Source: Rhypophila decipiens
Taxonomy: Eukaryota; Ascomycota; Sordariomycetes; Sordariales; Naviculisporaceae
Length of the DNA stretch: 64,000 nt
Direction of reading: 5' to 3'
NCBI GenBank assembly: GCA_033297075.1
Contig: MU858065.1
Location: 248,001 to 312,000, forward strand
Shown: piece by piece, positions 33,219 to 45,107 of the stretch
Layout: every line of letters begins with the position of its first letter
How positions within the stretch are numbered: the stretch's first letter is position 1
Translations under genes and position numbers: made by a program
The notes under the pieces: model-generated
What the model was told of the DNA's origin: nothing
The model's input: the letters and a program-made list of their open reading frames with translations, nothing else
Databases searched by the model: none

Positions 33219-36200
33219 ATGGCGGTTTCTCACGCACAATCGACCACCTATGAGGAAGACTCGGATATCCCTGATGGAGGACCCGAAGTTCATGTGCTGG
33301 ACAAGGTCATGGGGAAATATGTCAAGAGCCAGTTCAGAAACGAGGGTAAAGACTTCATGCCTGAAGGGAAGCTCTCTACCATTCTTACGAGAGAGGTGGT
33401 GAGGAAGATTCTCAGATCCAGATGCGACTCGGACTCGGACTCGGACTCGGAAGGAAGCGACGCAGCGTCGGAAGAAGGCGATGCAGAGACAGACGATCTC
33501 GTTGACTTTGTCGTCACAAAGGCGATCAAGGTCTTTGCCATCACCTTGCTGATCGATATTGAAGGTCAGAGCCTTCATGACGCACTGGCTTTATTCAAGC
33601 GACATAACTTCTCCGATAACAGTCTTCCCATTCAGCAGATCCAGTTGAGCGGCAGTGGAAAAAAGAGAAAGACTGCGGACCAGCACGAATTCATCCGTAT
33701 GGGACTCGACTGGAGGACCAAAAAGATTCGAGATTTCTACAAGGAGCAGTGGACCTTCCTTGCATGGGTCATACGCGCTGCAACCAGTGAGCGTGGAAGC
33801 AGCAAGGACCTGGAACATTCACATATCGTGCCCTTTACTGAAAAGATTGACAATGGATGCGAAAGAGGAGGCTTCGGACAGATATTCCATTACAGAGTGC
33901 AACCGAAGCACCTGGATGACCCAGAGCAGCCAATCCCAGCAGTTCCAGGCAACCTCGAGGACGTCATTGGCCGCGAATTCGCCGTCAAGGAACTCCAACC
34001 CAGGAGTGAAGACGATAGGAAAAAGATGATCATCAACTGGGAACGTGAGGCAGGAGTGCTCCAAAAGATGAACGCCCTTCGTCGGGAGAATATTGTCCGC
34101 TTCCTCACCGCATTTCGCCGTGGGGATAAGGGTAAAGAGGACTACTACTTGGTATTTGACTGGGCAGATGGTGGAAACCTCCGCACCCTCTGGAAGACCC
34201 TCAAGCGGCCCAAGCCATTCCTGATGCCTCAGCTGGTCAAGGACGCCGTGAAGCAGATTCTAGGTCTCGCCACAGCGCTGAATGCGGCACATAACCCCGA
34301 ATCAGGGCCAAAATTCCGGCATGGATATCTTAAGCCTGAAAACTTCCTCTGGTTCGACAGCAAACATAGAACCAGCATCGGAACACTCAAGATTGCCGAC
34401 TGGGGACTCGCTAAGGAACACATGATTGAGACGGAGCTCCGGAGCAACAACACGTCGACCGACTGTGGGACACGCCGCTACGAGTCCCCAGAGGAATTTC
34501 ACGCGTGAAGGAATTGGGCTGATTCCCGACCCGGGTACCGGCAAACAAAAAAAGAAGCGATCCCGTCTCTATGATGTCTGGGGCATGGGCTGCATAACCC
34601 TAGAGTTCATCGTGTGGCTTGTCTACGGGCTCGAGGGACTCAAACAGTTCAACTCGGAGATCAGAGGGAATAGTGACACTGAACACCCTCCCTTCTATCA
34701 AGCCAAGACTGAAGGGAAGAAAAGAAAAGCCACGGTCCATCCAGCCGCGGTCAAATGGATGGGAAGAATGGCGAGCCTTCCAGTATGCCAGCCTGGGAGC
34801 ACAGCTCTCGGGAGCCTCCTCGAGCTTGCTCAAACACGGCTTCTCGTTATTGATCTTCCCGTCGGCTTGGGGGGTACACAAGGGGCATCGCCAGACTTGG
34901 GGCCGGCAAGATCGAATGACGAGTCTCCGTCGGCATCAAGAGCTAGCATAGTATCCCTGACCTTGGATCAGACGTCTCCTGCGAGTCTCGGACAAACTAG
35001 CGAAGACGGCAATAACATCAATATTCCTCAGATCATCATCTCCGATGCCGATGGTGATTCAGGGGGGGCACGACAGCCCATGACGCCTCCTCCTTCGCCC
35101 CCGAGGACATTTTCCAAACCATCAAAACCTGCAAAGGGACGAGCTCGTTCAATTGAGCTGGTTGAGAGAATGAACGAGATGTATCTAGATCATGACGACG
35201 ATAGGTATTGGTATAACGGGAACGACACACCTGATCCGACTCCTCCTGTTGCAGACAATGAAGGCCTCACTTCGCCACTGTTTCAGTTCGAAACTAGCAA
35301 CGGATATCGGACCGACGATTCGACAGGCTCTATCGGATGTTTGACTGATAACACCAGTGGGAAGGGGCTCGGCTCCAATTCTACCATGAAGCCAAAAAGA
35401 ATGAAGACCCGCTGCTCACCGGCAGTGGGAAAAGTGGTCGGCCTGGTCCTACAACACAACGCACCGACTATGGCAATTCCAGGCTAGACAGCGACTGGGA
35501 TATCAAAATTTATAACCCTTTCGCCACAGAGCCGTTTGCCACGCTAAAACAAATGTCTAATTTCAAGCCCCCTGGCGAGGTTCCGTCTTGGAACCTTTGT
35601 GCATCATGCCGCAGCTTGAGAGACCACATCTGGGACGCTGCCTTTGACAAGACTTACGCCCTGTCTCAATTGCGACAGAACACCGTCTCGAGGACGTGTG
35701 ACCTCTGTAGTTTGTTCTGGCACACGTGTCAGAAACATGAAATCACAGACTCGAAATATGCTCTTGTCAAACGTGTTGGTCCCTCACTAGTCGTCAACGG
35801 AACTTCCACCGCATCTCAGTCAATCATCCGGAGTCCAGGTTAGGGAGCCCCTCTCTTCATCGTGGTTTCACTGACAGTCTATTCCATGCTTCTAACAACA
35901 AGAACAGACCTTACAACAAGAATAGACGAGACAATCCAAATCGGCTTTGGGATTCTGCCGGAGCCGACCTCAACAGCCCACTTCCAAGTGCTCCGACAGT
36001 GGTTAGCCAATTGCGATAGCAACAAGAATCATAAACACTCCTCATGTCGACCATCAGTGACAGAGGAGCCCTCCCTAACCACAAATGAACAACTACCAAC
36101 CCGAGTGTTAGATGTCGGCCTCGGTCACTCAACCTCAAGCTCACGGCAGGGAAAGGTTTATCTTCGCCACTCAGGGCCCCAGGAACAAGGCAAGTGGCTA

Positions 36201-37826
36201 GCCCTGTCCTACCAATGGGGCCCCACACCTCACTTCTGCACGACAGTCGATAATTTGTCGCGACACCTCACCGATGGTATGGAAGTCGCAGATCTGCCAG
36301 CTACTTTTCGCGACGCCATCATCGTGACCCGCTCTCTGGGCATTCGATACTTGTGGATCGACTCGCTCTGCATAATCCAAGGAGAAGGGGGCGACTTTGC
36401 CCAGGAGGCCAAAAAGATGGAACAAGTGTACAGCGGGGCTTATTGTGTCTTGGCTGTTGCGAGGCAGGGCAGAGGCCAAACGGGCGGCTTCTTGGACCAG
36501 CGCAGAATTAGGGGCGGGGTCGTTTTAGCCTCTTCTTCTTTGGACTCATCACAACCTAGGCCGTGCTTTTACATAACCGAACCGGTCGACGATTTCCAGG
36601 AGCATGTTCTCGACAGCGGTCTCAGCAACAGAGCCTGGGTGCTTCAAGAGCATGCCCTCGCCCGCCGGACTATCTTCTTCACGGACCATCAGACTTACTT
36701 TGAGTGCGGCGAGGGAGTGAGGTGTGAGAGTGGGGTGCGGATGTGGAAGTATGTTGATGGTCTCTTTCTCTTCTTGGCTCTATACTCCTTTCCTCATCCA
36801 GACAAGTTCTAACGACAGGCGGTTCCCACTCGACCCTTCTGGGCGACCCAAACTTTCCTAAAATCATCATGACAGCCGCTCAGGGAGAAAAGATCCAGCG
36901 GTATCAAGATCTCTATAGGCGGTATTCCCGACTAGAGTTGACCAACGCTTACGATCGACCCACTGCCATTGGCGGCTTACAAGATCGGCTGTTGAAGGCC
37001 TTGAACGTCAAAGGCGGATTCGGAGTCTTCGATCAGGGGCAAAAGAGGAAGGGACTTTTGAGAAGGAGTTTGCTGTGGGTTCGCTGTACCTCTCCTTTGC
37101 CGTGTTCAACCTGCGGCGATTTGGATATGGCCCTGGACCCGGATGAGCTTGCTTCTTTAGAGAAGATCGAGTTCACCAGCCAAAAAGTTCCAAGCTGGTC
37201 TTGGATGGCCGTGCAGGGCGCGATTGATTATGTCTCGCCCGACTTTAATGGCGTGGAGTGGGGGGAGATGGAGTCGCCCTGGTCCGGGGGGCTTGTATCG
37301 GTCACGACCGGGTGCTCCGAGTGGAAGTTTATCGACCTTGGCGGTAAACGGTCCGCCCAGCAAAACACCCGGGAGTGGAGCCAGTGGGACGTACAAAGCC
37401 AACATAAAAGAGGGTGATATTTCGCTGGTTTCCGTGGCCTGGGAGTCCACTATTCCGCACCCGCAAACAGATGTGACCGAACCAAGGAACGACTCTGATT
37501 ATACCATCCGGGCGAGTACTACTGGCATTACCAAGGCAGGAGGAGACGATTCAGAACCAGACATATCAGCTGTATTTGACAGACCTTCGCGTCAGATCAG
37601 ATCGGTCTCGCTCTGCGTCGTGCTTGGGAAAGCAAAGAATGTGCGGGATAGAAGACTGCAGCGGCACTATGTCATCTTTGTGAAAGCCGTTGAAGGTACT
37701 ACTGCATCTTCAGCAGATAACACTACGGCCAGGAAGGAAAATATTTATAAGAGAATAGGTGCTGGATACCTACCGGGCAGGTGTATCAACTTGGACAAGG
37801 CAGGTTTGAAGGTGAGGATTCATTGA
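33219..37826 (+). pseudogene. Protein kinase-HET fusion, frameshifted
   Basis: Start ATG 33219. The N-terminal part has an Asp/Ser repeat (DSDSDSDSEG), then a kinase domain: GGFGQIF (Gly loop), REFAVKEL (Lys), WEREAGVL (Glu), RHGYLKPEN where the family has HGD or HRD, ADWGLAK, YESPEE. A one-base excess in a T run near 34497 shifts the frame; the kinase then continues in +1 (SRLYDVWGMGCITLEF). A second shift lies around 35340-35400, with TGA TAA at 35346-35351 in the following frame. The HET half starts near 35380 (FYHEAKKNEDPLL, NPFATEPF), has introns 35839-35907 and 36749-36801, and carries WLALSYQWG, YLWIDSLCIIQ, NRAWVLQEHALARR, and VPSWSWMAVQGAIDY. A third shift near 37370-37410 precedes the tail (VSLCVVLGKAKN). 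Known: kinase-plus-HET fusions occur in Pezizomycotina. Inference: dead allele of an incompatibility gene. Confidence 0.82.
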
Positions 37827-38817
37827 GTTTTGATATGAAGTGCCATTTGGGGGCAAAATAATCCGTAACACAGGTGGCATTCATCTTTATATCACCCATT
37901 TCAGTTCAGGGGTAAATGCAGGGGTGGGTTGCCACAGCAACAACATCAGGCAGGCCCATATTTAGTGATAGGATGGCTTGACTTCTTCAGAAGCCTGCTG
38001 TCACGGCCGGGCTCATGCAGATGGCGGAACTCATCTATTGGGCGCTATCGACGAAGATTCTATTCTGAGGAGAGGGAGGAAAAGAGAGTTGAACGACGCG
38101 TTCACTGTGGTTGACCATATGCTGGCGAGACGCGTTGTCTCCACCAGGGGTGGAGCCTGACGAGGGGTTCCACCACTGGCGTTGGGTCTGGCCCATCCAT
38201 CCATCCAGCGTGTGAGAGTCCTGCGGGTAGGACTCGGTAGGATTTAGTAGGATTTGGTGGGATTTGGTGGGATTTGGTGGGATTTGGTAGGATGCAGTGA
38301 GAGTGGCGGTGAGCGTGGTGGTTTTCCTTACACATTCTTTCTTACTAAGCTCTATTTGTTTAATATATTCCAACTGCCACTTAAGGCGCTGCTTGACCCC
38401 GTTCCCGAATTGTTTCGGTTTGTATTATATGGGACCAAAAGATAGACCGGCCAGCTCTTAGCCAACTCTTCACGACTTTAAGAGGATTGAGTGACGGCGA
38501 GCGCCAAGAACCATACCACTCGGCCAAACCGTTCCTAAAAAGGAGCTCAAATTACAGAAGTTATCAGAACCTTCTGCAATTCAATGGTTATATACCCATT
38601 CAGCACACCGCCGTTACTGATTGAGCCTCAACAGTTCTCGATCGGGCGCTGCGGCTGTTCTCACGCCCGATGTGCTTGTAATTGACCACGATGAGGAAAT
38701 AGAAGTACACGTAAGTAGCTGGTAACAAATGACAAGACCCCGGAAGAAACTGACAGCGTCGCCTTTCTGCTCGTTTGACACCAAAGACTCAAGGCAGGCC
38801 GGCCCAGGCCGAACATC
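37827..38817. other. Intergenic with a minisatellite
   Basis: No gene is seen. It holds the 11-bp tandem array at 38229-38294. Confidence 0.5.
38229..38294 (+). repeat. 11-bp minisatellite
   Basis: About six tandem units of the form GGATTTGGTGG, with edge units varying (GGACTCGGTA, GGATTTAGTA, GGATGCAGTG). Confidence 0.75.
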
Positions 38818-40520
38818 ATGAAACCATACCCAATGAACGCGACCTCCTTATCTTTTTCCATACCCCACCTTACGGCAATATTCCCAGAACAGCTTATTCG
38901 ACACACAACATTGGACATCGCGATGGCGCCCGAGATCAACTCCACCGATGTCACATACGACCCGTACTACAAGGTTTTGGTCTGTCTGAAATGCCGAGAA
39001 GTCATTAATGATGCTCTGGGACCGCACCCCAGGCACGACGTCCGCATCACAAAAGAATCATGGGATATGCTCTTGCCGCGCCTTAATGCCCTCGGCTTCA
39101 AGCAAAACGACAACCCAAATTCAAGAGATATCAAGCTTCCAGAACAGGGCTCACCGCCTATTATTGGCGTGGATATAAACTCGGGATTCCAATGTCGGCT
39201 TTGCAAAAAGACTAGGAGGGCCTCGGGGCAGGGGTTGAATGACCATGTGCCTGCATGTTGGATAGCTCCTGCCAGGCGGAGGGCTGGCGAGCAGCGAAAA
39301 GTGCAATGGTTTGGCAGCCATCAGACTTTACCGGTTTTAGACCCGTCTGAAGAGCTCAAATGGCCCAAAGGCAAAAAGCTCGCCCCAACGAACCTTGAAA
39401 ACGAAGTTGCCAAAAGATATCTCGACCACTACGAGAAAAGAACCAGTCAAACTCTTCCGCCTCAAGGGAACAGGAGCTCGGAGAAACCATACTGGTCGAT
39501 AACTGTTATAGATATGGCTAAAAGGGTCAAAAAAGGGTTGTCCAGTCCGAGGTCGATCCGGATTGGCTCATCTCAGGGCTCCTGATGCTGTCAGCTTATC
39601 ATCTCGCTTCCATTTTCTCTCGAACTGCCCTGGATCCCCAGATTGTGAATCATGCCAGCATTGTCCACAAAAAGATTGGAGATGCCTACCGCGACAATTT
39701 TATGGCAGGGCTGAATAAACTCGACAAAGAAGAAGTGAAGCGTATCTGCGGCAACGATAGCACCGAAGAAGGGGAATTTCGCAAAGAATTGTAAATGGCA
39801 AGCCAAATAAACTGCATCCGACGATGCTATGCCCTTGAGTTCGACAGGGTCTGGCCTGATCCCTCGTTACCGCGCCGACGAGTTTGTGATGCTTTGATGG
39901 GTATACTCTACCCGCCGGAATACGGTGACGAGCTCTCTACGCCTCTCTGGTTCAAGAGTGCACCAACTGAACAGGGCAATATAGTTGCTACGATCAGAGA
40001 CTGGCTCGGCATTGAGTTGACGGAGCCCCTGAGGGCATCCTGCGCAGGGATCTACGAGGATGAAATTGACACACTGAGGGCATTGGTGCTTGAGAAAACC
40101 CCAATTTCGCTTGACTCAGCTGCAGATTACCCAGGAGATTACCCCAAGGTGTGGGCGAGCATGATGTTGCTGGACAGTCTGAACTTTATGTATGCTCCAT
40201 AGTATGGTGAAAAGGACCCGCCTGTGTTGCGATCATGGGGGGTACTCAATATACATCTATGGGGTGGTTAGGGTATCCCAGGTATAAGGTATAAGGAGTT
40301 GTTGTTAGGCAGAGGGCAGGAGATATCAGTGCTTGAGGGCCTTGGGAGCTTGTTGGTTGAGAAGGCCGCAGAGTCGGGGTGTTGGTATTTGTTGGGGGTT
40401 GCCGAGTATTTACGAAAAGCGGTGGGGGAGGATTTCGCGTCCAAGAATCGAGATGATGCTTCGAAGGTGACAGATGTGGTAGGCGACATCATAAAGTGTT
40501 GGCGCCAAAATGGCGTTTAG
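38818..40520 (+). pseudogene. Zinc-finger (DUF3505-like) protein relic
   Basis: The first frame (38818-39585) has YYKVLVCLKCREVI and FQCRLCKKTRRASGQGLNDH, which is the two-finger region seen in fungal DUF3505 proteins such as OrsD-type and helicase-associated factors. A likely frameshift in the AAAAAAGGG tract near 39530 moves coding into the next frame (EVDPDWLISGLLMLSAYH), which is then interrupted by TAA at 39792-39794 and again at 40200-40202 before a last open piece (40299-40520, WYLLGVAEYLRKAVGEDF). The three stretches after the shift share one frame. Not intact. DUF3505 assignment is by motif recall. The true start may be the ATG at 38923 (MAPEINST). A 22-bp-unit element lies about 160 bp downstream. 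Confidence 0.6.
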
Positions 40521-40678
40521 GCGCAAAGATGTCGCTTGCGCGATGCTCGATAACTGAGACAAGAGATGGGATATGAACCACAGCGTTACTGCTTATGATT
40601 AGTTACAGTTTAAGCGTTAGAATTCTATGAGACACAATTGCAGGGGGTGAAACCCTACTTGTCAATGGCGCCAAGTTT

Positions 40679-41387
40679 CAAGCACTGCTGTTCTCGTATA
40701 CAGGCACTAGTCCAATTTCACTTTCTTGAGGCATTTATTCCGGCCAGTCAAGGCATTTATTCGAGACCGTTGAGGTATTTATTCCAGCCAGTCAAGGCAT
40801 TTATTAGCTAGTCAAGGCCTCTATTCTAGTCCAGTCAAAGTATTTATTCCGGGTAGTCAAGGTATTTATTCCAGGTAGTAAAGGCATTTATTCCAGTCAG
40901 TAAAGATATTTATTCTAGCTAGTTAAGGCCTCTATTCTAGTCTAGTCAAAGCATTTATTCCGGTCAGTCAAGGTATTTATTCCAGCTACTCAAGGCCTCT
41001 ATTCTAGTCCAGTTAAAGCATTTATTCCGGTCAGTTAAGGCATTTATTCCAGCTAGTCAAGGCTTTTATTCCAGCCAGTCAAGATATTTATTCCAGCCAG
41101 TTAAGGCCTCCATTCTAATCCAGTTAAAGCATTTATTCCAGTCAGTTAAGGCATTTATTCCAGCCAGTTAAGGCCTCTATTCTAATCCAGTTAAAGCATT
41201 TATTCTAGTGAGTCAAGGCATTTATTCCAGCTAGTTAAGGCCTATATTCTAATCCAGTTAAAGCATTTATTCCACTCAGTCAAGACATTTATTCCAGCCA
41301 GTCAAGGCCTCTATTCTAGTCTAGTCAAGGTAATTATTCCAGCATGAGTAGTGCCTGTATATAAGAAGACTTGTGCCTGTATATTGC
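40679..41387. mobile_element. 22-bp-unit element, copy 3 (long array)
   Basis: Ends match copies 1 and 2: CAGGCACTAGTCCAATTTCACTT at the left (unit start 40702, a decayed unit before it at 40679), and TGCCTG at 41352 and 41374 (22 bp apart) at the right in inverted orientation. The interior, about 40731-41345, is an array of roughly 28 degenerate 22-bp units of the type AAGGCATTTATTCCAGCCAGTC, some with CCTCTATTCTAGTC. No coding sequence. Confidence 0.72.
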
Positions 41388-42596
41388 GCGCCTTCTCAGT
41401 ACACTTGCCCTCTAAGGTATTTGCTCCAGCTAGTCAAGGCCTTCTACCTCTTCCCACCGGTGCGTCCAGCACTTCAAGGGATCGCCTTTACTTCAATTAT
41501 CCCAATCACTCAAATTAATCACAGTCGCTTTGATTTCACCACAGCCACTTCAAACCTTCGCAGTCGCTTCAATTCAAAGTTCGAAGGCAGTATCCGAAAA
41601 ACATCGAGTTATTAGTGGTCTTCAGATGCTCGAACCCATGATGCTCTTTGCTCGGTGGTACAAAAAAAAAGGACTGTTGGGGTGGTTGGCTACCCAGAAA
41701 GTCCAGGGCGAGCTCGGACTTCAAGTTACAGTTGAAAGTAACAAATCTGACATTCGGTTTGACCTCCTCTCCATTTAAAGGGGGTCTTAGGTTTGTGGGG
41801 TAAAAGCCGGCTTTAGTTTACTGGCTACCAGTGAACATTATGGCTGGGATTGTACACGTATAAAAATGCCATACATGGTCCACGTATGACTGCTCTTTAT
41901 CTATGATCAGCTTCAGTTCTAACGTTATATGTATCTACCAAGATACATATATATACTGATCCGTTCAACAAGGTGTATGCCTCACGACCCATTCTACATC
42001 CTGTTTCCCGATCCAGTCAAGTCACTAAGCGGAATCCTCTCTGTGTGCCTGGGAATAGCTTCACTTGTATGGTTGACGTCTTGCATTGCCACTTAAACAG
42101 CTTTAAGTAGCCGATGAGGCCAGATCAGTACGTACATTTAAAGTCAGCATCGGGTGCCCAGCCAAGCCAACTTGGCATCTCGGAACCGGTCATAGACAGG
42201 ATCATGATATTGCACAGAGTTCAATCGGCCCGGACTAAAAGCTCCGTTCCCGCCTCCTTTCCTTTCGGTATCTCCAAACCCGAAACTTGGTGCGAAATTG
42301 GCGGTTGACAGAACCTCTCCTCTTGCCACCTTGGCACGCCGGTTCAAAATCCGGTCCGACCGATCGTTGATCACCGATCACCGGCCCCGCTCTGATTGGC
42401 CAATGGGATCCGAATCGGGAAGGCAGCCCACTGATATGTCGTCACCAAGCCGCAGGGATCAGAGGACAGCATTTCGTCATGACATCAATGACTTCATTTC
42501 CACTCTGGGCTTCACAAAAGGCATGTCTACGAATTGTTCGACGAGCTTCCTTTATTTTACAAACCTCGGCCTTTTTGAACCTCTCTCACCAGAAAC
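41388..42596. other. Intergenic, no gene seen
   Basis: Right flank of the array and promoter of the SDR gene. Open frames lack motifs. A TATATATA tract lies near 41945-41955. Confidence 0.5.
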
Positions 42597-43673
42597 ATGC
42601 TCCAACAATCTTCACAACTTCTCAGATCCAGAGCCTGCATTTCCACCATCGCCGAATCTCTTTCAAGACCACTTCGACCAACACCTCCCTTATTATCTTG
42701 CTATCCTTCATTTGTCGCACCCAGAGCTGCCGTCGCAACACCAAAACTCTTTTCCACATCAGCCACACACAAAATGTCGACCAAGAGCGCTGCTGCCGCA
42801 AGCCATGATGAGTTCAACCGGAACTCCCTGTTCAGCATGAAGGGTCGTGTTGCCCTTGTAACGGGTGGTGGCTCAGGTATCGGTCTCATGGCCACCCAGG
42901 CCCTCGCAGTCAACGGCGCCAAGGTATACATCGTCGGTCGCAACCAAGAGAAGTTGCAAATGGTCGTGGACACGTACGGCAAGGACATCGAAGGCGAGAT
43001 CATCCCCATCACCGCCGACATCACCAAGAAGGACGAGGTTGCCAAACTGGTCAAGGAGATCGAGTCACGTGAGAAGTGTCTCTGCATCCTGGTCAACAAT
43101 GCCGGCGTCAGTAGCTCGTCCCTCTCGACCGAGTCTGAATCCGCCACGGAGATGAAGAAGAATCTCTTTTCGCCCGAGTCCTCCACATTCGACGACTGGA
43201 CCGACACATACCGCACCAACGTGGCGAGCATATTCTTTGTGACCACTGCTTTCCTTCCTCTCTTGCAGGCGTCCTCGGAGCGACACCCGCACTGGTCAGG
43301 CACCGTGATCAACATCAGCAGCATCAGCGGACTTGTCAAGAGTGCTCAGCATCACTTTAGCTACAACGCCAGCAAGGCTGCCGCTATCCATCTGACACGC
43401 ATGCTCGCCGCCGAGGTTGCCGAGAATGGCCACAAGATTCGTATCAACAGCATCGCGCCTGGCGTCTTCCCCAGTGAGATGACGGCGGACGAGAGCGACG
43501 AGTTCCAGAAGAGTCACCTCGCCAAGGAGAAGTATGAGGACAAGGTTCCGGCCTCGCGTCCAGGCAAGGATGTAGACATGGCGCAGGCGATTTTGATGTT
43601 TGCCGCGAATCAGTACCTGAATGGACAGACGCTGGCGGTGGATGGCGGGTACACTCTGGCGGCCGGGCTTTGA
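42597..43673 (+). CDS. Short-chain dehydrogenase/reductase with mitochondrial-type leader
   Basis: Intronless, 358 residues. Residues 1-59 are rich in Arg, Ser and Leu without acids until the end, ending SFVAPRAAVATPKLFSTSAT, typical of a mitochondrial presequence. A second Met at residue 60 (MSTKSAAAAS, 42774) starts a plain SDR, so cytosolic and mitochondrial forms could both arise. Rossmann motif TGGGSGIG at 89-96, NNAG later, catalytic Ser in NISSISG, and YNASK (Tyr-x3-Lys), then PGVFPSEM and the usual C-terminal NGQTLAVDGGYTL. This is the classical SDR class (NAD or NADP ketoreductase); substrate unknown. Confidence 0.9.
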   Translation: MLQQSSQLLRSRACISTIAESLSRPLRPTPPLLSCYPSFVAPRAAVATPKLFSTSATHKMSTKSAAAASHDEFNRNSLFSMKGRVALVTGGGSGIGLMATQALAVNGAKVYIVGRNQEKLQMVVDTYGKDIEGEIIPITADITKKDEVAKLVKEIESREKCLCILVNNAGVSSSSLSTESESATEMKKNLFSPESSTFDDWTDTYRTNVASIFFVTTAFLPLLQASSERHPHWSGTVINISSISGLVKSAQHHFSYNASKAAAIHLTRMLAAEVAENGHKIRINSIAPGVFPSEMTADESDEFQKSHLAKEKYEDKVPASRPGKDVDMAQAILMFAANQYLNGQTLAVDGGYTLAAGL

Positions 43674-45107
43674 GGAGTGATGATGAAGCCTTTGTGATCC
43701 AGTGAGGCAAAAATGCTTGAGCCAAAGGCGTTTGGTGGTTGCTTTGATGCGTACTGCGCGAGCAAGCCAGTTGATGGTCATATGGATTTCAAAACTTTCT
43801 GTATTAGCCTAGATAGTTTTCAAAACAACGAGTAACTGTCTTTGGCTGTCCCCAGTACATGGTGAACGCGTGTTGTCGAGTGCGAATGACCAGTTGATGC
43901 TGTTGTTGAGAAGATTTCTGCTCCATGCCCACGCTGAGACCTGATTTTTATGCCCACCGAGTCGACCTCAAGGAGTGGGGTATTTGCGGTAGATTCCGAT
44001 CACGCCAGTTTCTGCCACTTGAAGGATAAAGTTGGTTCATATGAGCGAATCACGTTGGCTGGTTGTTTCTGTCAGAATCTGCACAGTTGTGCGCATTTTG
44101 TGGATGCGGCTTTTAACTTTCTTTTTTTTTTCAATTATTCTCATTGCATGCGTGCGGTGTGGCGTGCTGCAAGTGCTGACTTGCAGCATCCCGCCCTGCC
44201 AGTGACGGGAGCTTATCTGAATGTAGATCAATAATGTGGGTATGAAATTCCCAATGTTCTGGGTTAGCTTGCTTGGCTTGGTCCAATATTGAAGTGGAAC
44301 TTTGGTTTAGTTACATATGGAGGCAGGCAGAGTCCAGTGGACTTGGTCACTACTCACCACTGACTGGGGAATCTGTCGTCTTTGGGGCATGCAGGTGAAG
44401 ATCTGACATGATCCAGTATATATAGGATTCAGAGTTTATGTTTCGTGAATGCCTTGGGTACCTCTCTTGTGCTCCTTTAGCACGGAGTTGCCTCGTGGAC
44501 TCGTGTGTGGCAGCCGTCGATACGGGATGCTCGCAGCTGATTCTCGGGATCTAGGAGCTCAGATTGGTCGAATTATTTCCATTGTATGTAGGGTCAGTCA
44601 TATTACCTCGTCATTAATACGATGATCATGTATGGTGGCCACGAACTGAAACTTAAACCGCAGCTTTGGGACCAGGCATGGAGAGTTCTGCTGTTCAAGT
44701 TGTTTGGGATGGGCTTCTTATAAGTAGGGTTAGGGTTACTCAACATGAAGTGTTGAAAGGTCGAATCTCATAGTTGGAATGTGTTCTCCGTGTGCATAAA
44801 CTTTAGTTGTATCAACTTGTATGTCAAAACTACGACTTATGGGTTAATTGGCTGGTCCACGCGAGCGGCCAATCCAGGCAGGGATCACGGGATCGGCGAT
44901 GACCGCTTGGGTAAGGGTTGGTCATCTGCTCATGCTCGCCGTTTGAAAAATGAGATGGCAGGCGCCACGTAAACTCTACATCCGCCTTTTCTGACACGAT
45001 TACTCGTGAGCGAGTCTACACATGACTCAACTGTTCACTTTGAGGTTTGTTATCCTCTCCGTAACATTATAAGTATGCTATGTCCCGCTTGCTCTGGGTA
45101 TCATTTC
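43674..45107. other. Intergenic, no gene seen
   Basis: Contains a second interstitial TAGGGTTAGGGTTA at 44725-44738. No gene is seen. Confidence 0.5.
44725..44738 (+). repeat. Interstitial telomere-like repeat
   Basis: TAGGGTTAGGGTTA, about two telomere units. Confidence 0.65.

Noticed and set aside
34426..35487. Independent gene between kinase and HET halves
   Set aside because: It continues the kinase C-lobe (SRLYDVWGMGC) and linker after a one-base shift.
38229..41345. CRISPR-like arrays
   Set aside because: Units are contiguous or degenerate tandem repeats without unique spacers, in a eukaryote.
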